IMG/VR virus record: IMGVR_UViG_3300037202_000025
Coordinates: 1-38,581 of that record
Reading direction: 5' to 3' (one strand)
Source: a virus
Length of the DNA: 38,581 nt
Positions 17,245-24,017 of this stretch are shown here, one piece after another. The notes under the pieces were generated by a model. It did no database searches. It was not told the origin of the DNA and saw nothing but the letters and a program-made list of their open reading frames with translations. Within the stretch, counting starts at the first letter, position 1, and every line of letters begins with the position of its first letter. The position numbers and the translations under genes were made by a program.

Positions 17245-17859
17245 TCACTGCACGACGTACTTGATGACGCCAGCGAGAGGTCCCGCCGCTGACGTAATGA
17301 TGCAGATGTCGTCGTTGTTGGTGGCAACCTGAGCGATTGCGTAGCCACCGTTTCCGAAAGCCTGACCGCTGTTGGCCGCGTTGATAAGACCAGTCGCCGC
17401 CGTAATGCCACCGACAAGCGCCGCCGTATTGGCACCGCAAGTCGCGCCAGTCGTGCCGGATATGACGGCGACGTTGTTGGCGAGGCCAGTCTGCAAGTAC
17501 AGATAACAGACATAGATTTTCTTAGCTGACGTGCCAGTAAGGATGTTCGTCGTCGTGGCAGTTGGAATAGTGATCGGCTTGATGAGGGCTACGTTGGTTC
17601 GGCATGGATCAAGCGCACCGTTCGTCTCGTAGAGCGGATTTGTGACCGTGCCCTTCTCCACACCAGTGTTGTCGATCAACACCGTTGCCGAGCAGAGAGC
17701 AGTCGTCTGGCAGACAAAGGCCCAAGGTGTGATCGGCGTGCCGGCCTGCGGCAGGTTGAACGTCGTGCCGGCACCGCCGTACACGTACATCACCGGCGAA
17801 ATCAGGACCGCGAGCGCGAACAGCCCGAAGACCCAGCGGCTATGTAGAAACTTTTTCAT
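17245..17859 (-). CDS. Exported protein of unknown function, 204 aa
   Basis: A signal peptide or anchor covers residues 1-30 (WVFGLFALAVLISPVMYVYG). The mature part contains TNILTGTSAKKIYVCYLYLQ, a strand pattern that also appears in the C-terminal parts of the 569-aa and 215-aa exported proteins here, suggesting a shared beta-sandwich. Several Cys are present. GAGGAAG precedes the ATG. The stop is 11 bp before the next start, so the two are probably co-translated. Confidence 0.7.
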   Translation of the reverse strand: MKKFLHSRWVFGLFALAVLISPVMYVYGGAGTTFNLPQAGTPITPWAFVCQTTALCSATVLIDNTGVEKGTVTNPLYETNGALDPCRTNVALIKPITIPTATTTNILTGTSAKKIYVCYLYLQTGLANNVAVISGTTGATCGANTAALVGGITAATGLINAANSGQAFGNGGYAIAQVATNNDDICIITSAAGPLAGVIKYVVQ

Positions 17860-17875
17860 GGATTTGCTTCCTCTT

Positions 17876-18097
17876 TCAGAACTGCATGGGAGACGGGATG
17901 AACGCGATGGTATCCGAGCAAGCTTGCGGCATTCCTGGCATTATCGCGCAGTTGCCTCTGGCGACGGCAGGAGCGGCACCACCGACGCTAATGTTGTAGT
18001 TGGAGTCGCGTGACTGCCAATATGTCCACGCGCCCGTGGCGATGAGCCACAGACATGTCGCGAGCAGCGCGGTGCTTAGGTGCCTCATAGTTGTCAC
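17876..18097 (-). CDS. Small exported or anchored protein, 73 aa
   Basis: A GTG at 18097 overlaps the previous stop as GTGA, the pattern used by several genes here; an ATG at 18088 is an alternative. The N terminus has a hydrophobic segment (LSTALLATCLWLIATGAWTY), probably a signal peptide or anchor. About 45 polar residues follow with two Cys (NCAIMP, QACSDT). No family is recognised. It lies between two larger exported-protein genes. Confidence 0.6.
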   Translation of the reverse strand: MTTMRHLSTALLATCLWLIATGAWTYWQSRDSNYNISVGGAAPAVARGNCAIMPGMPQACSDTIAFIPSPMQF

Positions 18098-18741
18098 CGA
18101 TAGCTAACTGTTACATCAGGAGCGGCGGTGCCGGTCGTTACAATGGTCAGGCCAGTAGCAAACGCCACATCTAAGGTCTGGCAGCCCAGCAGCGTCAAAG
18201 AGTTAATTACACCGATGGTTGGGGTCGTAGCCGTGAGGGCATCGTCAACGGTTATCGTCGAGGCCACTGTGCCCAAGGTATTGACACAGATGGTATGCAC
18301 TACACCCGCACCTGACTTAACAGTAGTTGTCGTTGCCGTCGAAATGTGTGCGTAAGAGAAACCACTCAAATAACCGATGGGATTGGTGCCAGCAGGGATG
18401 GCCGAGCCGCTGTTCGTCGCGATCGTCGAGAGATAACCGTATTCGGTGACTTGATTGGCGGAAGTTGCCGCTCCTGTCGGCAACGAAACCGTACCTGAAA
18501 TATTTGTAATATTCCAAGTTCCCGACTGTGCCACCAGAAACGGCGTCATCGAGGATATGCCTTGAACAGTTTGAACGCTCGTGTTTGGCGATCCAGCGGT
18601 CCCAAGAAGGTTGTCCAACGTTGAGACGGTCCCTGATCCAGCGGTCGGAACGCCATTCGTGACCGTTACCGTGGTGAGGTTCACAGCTCCGGCCAGCCCA
18701 GGAGCCAGCGCGATAAGTAAGGCTAGGACTATCTTGCGCAT
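18094..18741 (-). CDS. Exported protein of unknown function, 215 aa
   Basis: Signal peptide MRKIVLALLIALAPGLAGAV with a clear A-G-A cut. The mature part is Val/Thr/Ser-rich. The C-terminal 75 residues (VVHTICVNTLGTVASTITVD, then SLTLLGCQTLDVAF) resemble the end domains of neighbouring exported proteins. AGGAT precedes the ATG. Probably a fibre-type or surface beta protein; no enzyme motif is seen. Confidence 0.7.
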   Translation of the reverse strand: MRKIVLALLIALAPGLAGAVNLTTVTVTNGVPTAGSGTVSTLDNLLGTAGSPNTSVQTVQGISSMTPFLVAQSGTWNITNISGTVSLPTGAATSANQVTEYGYLSTIATNSGSAIPAGTNPIGYLSGFSYAHISTATTTTVKSGAGVVHTICVNTLGTVASTITVDDALTATTPTIGVINSLTLLGCQTLDVAFATGLTIVTTGTAAPDVTVSYR

Positions 18742-18742
18742 G

Positions 18743-18865
18743 TCAAAATCCTAAGAAGTAGTAGGTTGGAACGTAGCTGCCGCCGCCACTCGGCACGCCA
18801 TGCCAGAACGCGAGCGCCGGAGTGGCAAGAGCGAGTGCGGCTATGATGGCAAGAACAAATCTCAC
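18743..18865 (-). CDS. Exported mini-protein, 40 aa
   Basis: A GTG at 18865 overlaps the stop of the 569-aa gene as GTGA, with TTGGGGAT upstream. The product is a signal peptide (VRFVLAIIAALALATPALAF) plus only about 20 mature residues, WHGVPSGGGSYVPTYYFLGF. The coupling and the clean signal sequence argue that it is real despite its size. The mature aromatic/Gly peptide could stick to membranes or other fibre parts. Function is unknown. Confidence 0.6.
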   Translation of the reverse strand: MRFVLAIIAALALATPALAFWHGVPSGGGSYVPTYYFLGF

Positions 18866-20571
18866 AACTGATATCCCCAACCCTTCGACGATACGTTGCC
18901 GCCGGTGCCGGGCGTTCCAGAGACAATGGCAATGCCAGTGTTGGCCGCGCTGGCAGGAATGCATGGCGAGAATATCTGCTCATCGACGCCCACACCTGAA
19001 GCTGCGGGGGCAACCCACATGATTGAACTCATCGTGGCCGTAATGACGCCGGTTATCGTATTGGTGACCGTCGCGGCCGCCGTCGCGTTGGCGCGGATTG
19101 AGTAGCCGCAGATGTACGTGGTCTTGCCAGATGTACCAGCGAGCGTTGCGGTCGTGGCCGCTGTGGTGCCGGTGGCTGACGCAGTGATTGGAACAGCTCC
19201 CGCTGGATATCCGGCTGATAAGGGATTGATTTGAACAACAACCGAAGTGTCCGTCTTTGCTGCCACTGTCGATGCGGGCTTGACAGTTGCGGTCTGAATA
19301 CCCCCACTATCGACAAGATATGTGCCGCCAATAAGATTTGAGCCGGATGCGATTGATCCCGACACTGCGCCAAAAAGGTTTCCACCCGCCGGTGTGTCGA
19401 TGTAAAGCGGGTTGCTAGATGTGCCCTCCTCCGTACCGCTTGCAGATCGCATGTTAACAAACCCGGCTCGGTTGGCGGTCATCTGCCACGCGCCTGCTTG
19501 TCCATTCGATAGCGCGTTGCTCGTTGCAGTAGTCTGAAAGACACCGCCAATGGGCGTATAGGTTGTTGGACTGCCCCAAGTGAAGGCCGCTTCATCAACT
19601 GCCGACGTTCCGCCAGACCCGCCAGCGCAACCAGTAACGCAGTTGATTTTCAGATACTTAGAGGAGTCAACCTGAAGCTGGTCCCAAGACGTTCCATTAA
19701 AACCGTAGTTGTAGGAAACAGTCGGCCCGTTGGTTGAACTGGTCGCTACGTTGGAAGAAGCATTACTTGTTGACCCGCCAGCACCGCACCCAGTACCGCA
19801 GTTGAATGTAGGTGTCGCCGCATATGCTGGCAGTGTGCCAGTGAGGGTGGTAGATGTAAGTGAAACTGGTTGGGTTGTTTGCCAGAATGTGCCGGTGACG
19901 CCAACGCCAGTGCCACCTGTAATATACGCGTTCATCCCAGGTACTAGCACGGCTCCTGGCGACGTGCCGTAGTTGGCCATCGCCCCGAGAGTACCGCCAG
20001 CCCAAGACGTAATAGGCCCGCCAAATGTGGTAATCTGATTACCAGAACCATCCACAATAGCGGCGGTCAGTGAATGTTTTGATCCTACAGTCAATGACGA
20101 GAGCTGATCCCAGGTCGTGCCGTTCCATCCGTAATTATAATTGACCGTTTTGCCATTGGTCGATGAGGTGGCTACGCCTGACCCGGCATTTGATGTTGCT
20201 CCACCAGCACAGCCAGCCTGACAGTTGATGTTTAGGTTCTTAGAAGCATCGACTTGAAGTTGATCCCAAGTTGTTCCGTTGAAACCATAATTGTAGGAGA
20301 CTGATCCTTGATTGGTCCCCGATGTTGCCTGCGCCGAAGTGGCGTTGCTGATTGTGCCGCCGGTCGCCGAAAAAGTTCCGGCTATGCAAGCGTTGCCGTT
20401 AATATCTTGTGTGGGAGTAACTACGGCGCCCGGCTTGTACGCGAGAGGAAGAGTGCCGCAGACTGCAACGACTAGCGCGCCGCCTCCCCTGGGGCCGATC
20501 TGCGCCGTTGCTGGCCAGCACAATCCGAACAACAGCAAGGCAGCTCCGGATAACCTGCTGAACATTTTCAT
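18862..20571 (-). CDS. Exported repeat-bearing fibre-like protein, 569 aa
   Basis: A longer frame starts at 20664, but the ATG at 20571 (GAGGG upstream) begins the signal peptide MKMFSRLSGAALLLFGLCWP then ATAQ. The mature part carries copies of YNYGFNGTTWDQLQVDASK, each followed by a NCxxGCxGG step (INCQAGC, FNCGTGC, INCVTGC), separated by Ser/Asn/Ala linkers (VATSSTNG). This suggests a fibrous protein with repeated disulfides. The C-terminal 110 residues (KTTYICGYSI) resemble other exported proteins nearby. Probably an adhesin or fibre; no enzyme motif is seen. Confidence 0.75.
   Translation of the reverse strand: MKMFSRLSGAALLLFGLCWPATAQIGPRGGGALVVAVCGTLPLAYKPGAVVTPTQDINGNACIAGTFSATGGTISNATSAQATSGTNQGSVSYNYGFNGTTWDQLQVDASKNLNINCQAGCAGGATSNAGSGVATSSTNGKTVNYNYGWNGTTWDQLSSLTVGSKHSLTAAIVDGSGNQITTFGGPITSWAGGTLGAMANYGTSPGAVLVPGMNAYITGGTGVGVTGTFWQTTQPVSLTSTTLTGTLPAYAATPTFNCGTGCGAGGSTSNASSNVATSSTNGPTVSYNYGFNGTSWDQLQVDSSKYLKINCVTGCAGGSGGTSAVDEAAFTWGSPTTYTPIGGVFQTTATSNALSNGQAGAWQMTANRAGFVNMRSASGTEEGTSSNPLYIDTPAGGNLFGAVSGSIASGSNLIGGTYLVDSGGIQTATVKPASTVAAKTDTSVVVQINPLSAGYPAGAVPITASATGTTAATTATLAGTSGKTTYICGYSIRANATAAATVTNTITGVITATMSSIMWVAPAASGVGVDEQIFSPCIPASAANTGIAIVSGTPGTGGNVSSKGWGYQL
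19621..20302 (-). repeat. In-gene repeats coding YNYGxNGTxWDQL modules
   Basis: Three copies of a module lie within the 569-aa fibre-like gene: 20201-20302 (full, with the CxxxC step), 20097-20146 (first half only), and 19621-19720 (full). The full copies differ at many silent positions while keeping the protein sequence, so selection has kept the module. A fourth CxxxC step without the YNYG half lies between the last two. Confidence 0.75.
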
Positions 20572-20590
20572 GGCGTCATATCCCTCGTGG

Positions 20591-21286
20591 TCATTGTGAC
20601 ATATTTCCAGGCTGTCCACCACCCTGCTGAACCATGCGTCCACACAGTCGGCCATCAGGTCCATGTAAGCGAACTCGTCCTTCAGCCTTCCATCTTACAT
20701 GCCGTCGTCGCGCCGCGATCCGCATTTTCTCAATTGCCTCAGGTGATCGTTTTTTTCCTAGCGACTGCCTTGAAAACGCGGCGAGGTTTTCCGGCGTATT
20801 GAGAGCTTTCCGAATTGCTGCTCTCCGTTTTTCTTCAATCCGTGGATCGTATCTAAAAGAATTCAATTTTTGTCGGGAAAGAGCTTGCCGTTCTGGTGTT
20901 AGCAGCAGTTGCGAGAGCTTAGGATTTTTGACACCGATCAATCTATTTCTAGTGGCCTGCTTTTGTTTTTCTGATCCTGGGCGTCCTTTGTTGACAAACG
21001 CCATCGGTCTTAAGTTAAAGCCACCATTTTTGAAATATGCATCGAATCCGTCCATTATGATTTGCTCGTACATCTCCAAATCGGACTGCTCGCATATCAA
21101 GATTGTTTCGAACGTAAAGTTATCACGCCCATGCCTATCCCATGAATTCTGCAATCGTGCATTACGATGCTTGCCGTTAGTTAGGCTTATAAAATGATCA
21201 TGCATCCGACGTTTGATGTTCTTCGAACTGCCGACATAGCATTTTCCGTTTACTTCGTTCACTATTTTGTAAATGCCAGATGTCAT
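20591..21286 (-). CDS. GIY-YIG homing endonuclease with NUMOD-type repeats
   Basis: 231 residues. The GIY-YIG core is GIYKIVNEVNGKCYVGSSKN, followed by RRMHDHFISL and the catalytic-region E in FETILICE. Helical DNA-binding repeats of NUMOD3 type follow (TRNRLIGVKNPKLS, KRRAAIRKALNTPEN, SRQSLGKKRSPEA). The start overlaps the portal stop as ATGA. The last 15 residues (RMVQQGGGQPGNMSQ) resemble a portal C terminus rather than an endonuclease end, so this gene may have captured the displaced 3' end of the portal gene. GC content is lower than that of its neighbours. Confidence 0.9.
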   Translation of the reverse strand: MTSGIYKIVNEVNGKCYVGSSKNIKRRMHDHFISLTNGKHRNARLQNSWDRHGRDNFTFETILICEQSDLEMYEQIIMDGFDAYFKNGGFNLRPMAFVNKGRPGSEKQKQATRNRLIGVKNPKLSQLLLTPERQALSRQKLNSFRYDPRIEEKRRAAIRKALNTPENLAAFSRQSLGKKRSPEAIEKMRIAARRRHVRWKAEGRVRLHGPDGRLCGRMVQQGGGQPGNMSQ

Positions 21287-23124
21287 TGGCCCGCGCCTTG
21301 CTGAGAACCCATCATAGCACTTAAGGCATTTCCTGGCGCAACTTGCGTTTCAGAAAGAGTTTTAGCCGCAGCAACTGCGGCAGCTGCTTGATCTGGCGCT
21401 TTTGCCTGCTGCTGCGCCTTGGCTCGTATCTGATCGTGCTGCTCGACCTCGTCGTCGGTGAAGACGCAATCGTTCGGGAAGTTGTTGAGCTCGCTGTATT
21501 TCCGATACGCCTTGTCGAGGTTGATGACGCGGAGCGGATCCGGAACGCCGGCGGCTTTGGCCGCACTTGAGAGCGCTCCGCCTGTGGCGAAGGTGTCCTT
21601 CATGGCGACCGACTCAGCCGACTTCTGCGCCAGCTTCATGATCGAAAGATAATTGATTTTCAGCGGCACGTTGCGCAGTGAATCCGGCATCGGCTTGAGC
21701 ATCTTCCGGCGCTGCAGGATGTCGATCACGCGCATGATGCCGTTGTTGAGTTCTTTCTCCGCTAGGTCGACGACTGGGCCCAACTCCTGCAAGCGCTCGA
21801 GGTCGCGCTTGGTGAGTTCGAGCTCGTTGCGCGGTTGGACGCCTTCCATCCGGCTGATCGCCATGAACAGGTCGACGAACAAGCATTTGTCGATGCGCGC
21901 GGCTACCATTTTGATGTCTTCGACCAACGGGCTGAGCCATGCGGCGCTTACCTCGAAGAGCGGGAAGAATCCCTTCTTGCCGCCGTCGGTGTTGAAATAC
22001 GTGATGTTGGACGGAATGATCGAGGCCGGCTCGTTTTTGAGTTCTGGGCTTGCTCCCATCGGAGGCCGCACGCCCTTCTCGATGAATTCTGCCTTGCGCC
22101 TCGTCTCGAGTTGGATCTGCTTGGTGTCGCCGATCGCGTCCATGCAGGGGCTGCGGCCGTATGCGTCGTTGGAGACCGTCGACCACTTGAATGCCATGAA
22201 CGGCGGGGCATTGAACCCGTGCTTGCTCAGCGCTTTTTCGGTTTTGACGCCCTTGAGCCAGTACACCTCGCGATAAGTGAAGGTTCCGGGCACTACGTTG
22301 AACGGCCTGGCGGTGATGTCGCCGCGGTGGGAAAGCTGGAAGTTAGGCTCGATCGCGTGGCAAACCACAAATTCCATATCGAGCGACGATCCGCCCTTTC
22401 CCCACAGGTCTGCGACCTGCCTTGGGCAGTTCTTGAGCTGGAATTGGTCGACGATCTGCTGGACCGTGAGGGTGAATTCGCGGAACAGCGTGGTGGTTGA
22501 GAAGCGCGCGCCGACGGCGAGGAAATATTCGCCCGCGCATGGCAGGTAGCATCGGATGACGTCCTCGGCATCCTCGTAGATGATGACCGGCGCAGTGCCG
22601 ATCACAGTCACGTCCTGAAACGCCTGCGACATCGTCGTGTAGAAGTTCGATTGCGCGAGCACCGTGTAGGCTCGCTGCTCGGTATCCTCAAGCCAGTCCT
22701 TGCCATCGGCGTCGAGTTTTACCCATGGCAGGCCTATGCCCAGTTTAAACCACGGTCTTGATGGCGATGTGAGTCCTGTCCACATGCCGGCCGAGCATGT
22801 CCTGACCGCCAGCGTGCCAGTCGAATCGATTATCTGGTCGTTAAGGGAATTGCCGCGGTCCATCCGATTGGCGACGACCAGCCAGTGGTATCGTCGTGGG
22901 ATAAAGAACTTCGCGAGCACTGCCCAGAACGCCCACCATGAGTATCGCCAGGTTCGCAGCATCCCGAGGCGCTGCTCGAGGTACGCGAACGTGGAGTCCC
23001 ACTCGCGGTTCTCTTTGATTGGCTTCTCTGGGAGTTTGACCGGCTGCTTGGAGAGCAGCGTGGCTGACATCAATTCGTATGGCGCCGCATCCGGAGTTGC
23101 GTTGAGCGCGACGCTGAGGGCCAC
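21283..23124 (-). CDS. Portal (head-to-tail connecting) protein
   Basis: 613 residues from a GTG with GGAGAAA upstream. The sequence fits the podovirus head-tail connector family: early WRYSWWAFWAVLAKFFIPRR, then NSLNDQIIDSTGTLAVRTCS with GMWTGLTSPSRPWFKL, and the later KRDLERLQELGPVVDLAEKE. The dodecameric portal sits at one capsid vertex and binds terminase during packaging. The C terminus is Ala/Gln-rich and ends MMGSQQGAGQ, directly coupled to the GIY-YIG gene; this end may have been rewritten by that insertion. Confidence 0.9.
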   Translation of the reverse strand: MALSVALNATPDAAPYELMSATLLSKQPVKLPEKPIKENREWDSTFAYLEQRLGMLRTWRYSWWAFWAVLAKFFIPRRYHWLVVANRMDRGNSLNDQIIDSTGTLAVRTCSAGMWTGLTSPSRPWFKLGIGLPWVKLDADGKDWLEDTEQRAYTVLAQSNFYTTMSQAFQDVTVIGTAPVIIYEDAEDVIRCYLPCAGEYFLAVGARFSTTTLFREFTLTVQQIVDQFQLKNCPRQVADLWGKGGSSLDMEFVVCHAIEPNFQLSHRGDITARPFNVVPGTFTYREVYWLKGVKTEKALSKHGFNAPPFMAFKWSTVSNDAYGRSPCMDAIGDTKQIQLETRRKAEFIEKGVRPPMGASPELKNEPASIIPSNITYFNTDGGKKGFFPLFEVSAAWLSPLVEDIKMVAARIDKCLFVDLFMAISRMEGVQPRNELELTKRDLERLQELGPVVDLAEKELNNGIMRVIDILQRRKMLKPMPDSLRNVPLKINYLSIMKLAQKSAESVAMKDTFATGGALSSAAKAAGVPDPLRVINLDKAYRKYSELNNFPNDCVFTDDEVEQHDQIRAKAQQQAKAPDQAAAAVAAAKTLSETQVAPGNALSAMMGSQQGAGQ

Positions 23125-23125
23125 G

Positions 23126-23347
23126 TTAGGTTTCTCCGCCTAGCGTCTTTTTTGCTGTGTTGGGGTTTGCGGCACCCTCTGGGCCTGTCTGGACGGTATC
23201 GCTCATTCCCTTGCCGGCGGCTGCGGCGGCTGCTCGAGCTGCGGCTGCACCAGCTCCTTGCGTAGATGCGCTAGCTAAAATCGGCGGCATTGGAGGCGGT
23301 GGCGGTGGCGGCGGCGCGGCTGGTGCTGACGGGGCTAGGAAGCTCAA
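23126..23347 (-). CDS. Small Pro/Ala-rich protein, 73 aa, TTG start
   Basis: A TTG at 23347 with GGAGGA upstream opens 73 codons: a poly-Pro stretch near residues 12-20 (PPPPPPPPMPP), an Ala-rich helix (AGAAAARAAAAAAGKG) and a polar tail. It is probably disordered. Similar Pro/Ala-rich small proteins sit between terminase and portal in related phages. The ribosome site lies inside the displaced last codons of terL, so it was originally coupled to terminase. Its stop overlaps the portal's ribosome site. Confidence 0.6.
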   Translation of the reverse strand: MSFLAPSAPAAPPPPPPPPMPPILASASTQGAGAAAARAAAAAAGKGMSDTVQTGPEGAANPNTAKKTLGGET

Positions 23348-23350
23348 GGG

Positions 23351-23425
23351 CTATCCTCCGCGGAATGGATCGTAGGGCGCGCTCCCTCCATACGACTTGT
23401 TGACATGGGTTTCAAGGTCACCACC
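23351..23425 (-). pseudogene. Displaced 3' end of the large terminase gene
   Basis: This short open stretch encodes GGDLETHVNKSYGGSAPYDP then FRGG and a stop. The present terminase end reads ADLEKSVEKSYDPFNE. The two share DLE, V, KSY and (Y)DPF, and at DNA level TGACCTTGA. The stop lies 3 bp before the start of the next gene, where a terminase stop would be expected. I infer that this is the ancestral end, now cut off by the HNH gene, while terminase carries a replacement copy. A group I intron joining the two parts is a less likely alternative. Confidence 0.6.
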
Positions 23426-23438
23426 AGCAGTAGAGAAA

Positions 23439-24017
23439 TTAAAGCAGCATGCCGTTTTCCTGCGCCCACTCAATCGGATGCTTGGCATGCTTCCGTTGAT
23501 TGCACAGCGGACAGAGAAGTTGGATGTTTTTGATATTATTAGAACCACCGCGCGCTAGCGCAATAATATGATCCTCATTGTAACTTTTCGCGATAGGCAC
23601 CCGACATACTGGATTCGCACACTTCCATCTCTGCTTACGGCCTAATTCTATTGTTTCTGCTGTAGTGTGGGTTCCACCACCGCCAGCCTTTCGAGTGCGC
23701 CTCTTGTGCCCATCCTGCCTTCGTTGCGCTTTGGTTTCTGCTGGTTTGCAGAGGCGCATTACTCTCACGCGCTCAACCTGCTTCGCCATTGAACCGGGTT
23801 TCGAATAATATCTTTTGTTCGCGCGTCGCCGTTCCTCCGGCTCACGCACTCGCTTTAATCCTTTTTGTCGCAAGAAAGTGCATTCGACACACGTTCCATT
23901 GATGACATAACGAATTGGCCTATGGCCGAAGCGACAGGGCCGGATTGATCCGAATTTGACCGAGCCAGCGCGCCGCGCTGCTACTCTATTTGCCCCATCT
24001 TGGTCCTTCGGTTTCAT
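23439..24017 (-). CDS. HNH endonuclease inserted at the 3' end of terL
   Basis: The frame is open from 24071; the ATG at 24017 gives 192 residues and none of the candidate starts has a good ribosome site. The N terminus has a zinc-type region (CRFGHRPIRYVINGTCVECT), the middle is basic, and the C-terminal HNH domain reads RWKCANPVCRVPIAKSYNED, then HIIALARGGSNNIKN, then LLCPLCNQRKHAK. Catalytic H and N and two CxxC pairs are present. It overlaps the terminase 3' end, and its end is followed by the displaced terminase tail. This is the layout of a homing endonuclease that targets terL. Confidence 0.85.
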   Translation of the reverse strand: MKPKDQDGANRVAARRAGSVKFGSIRPCRFGHRPIRYVINGTCVECTFLRQKGLKRVREPEERRRANKRYYSKPGSMAKQVERVRVMRLCKPAETKAQRRQDGHKRRTRKAGGGGTHTTAETIELGRKQRWKCANPVCRVPIAKSYNEDHIIALARGGSNNIKNIQLLCPLCNQRKHAKHPIEWAQENGMLL

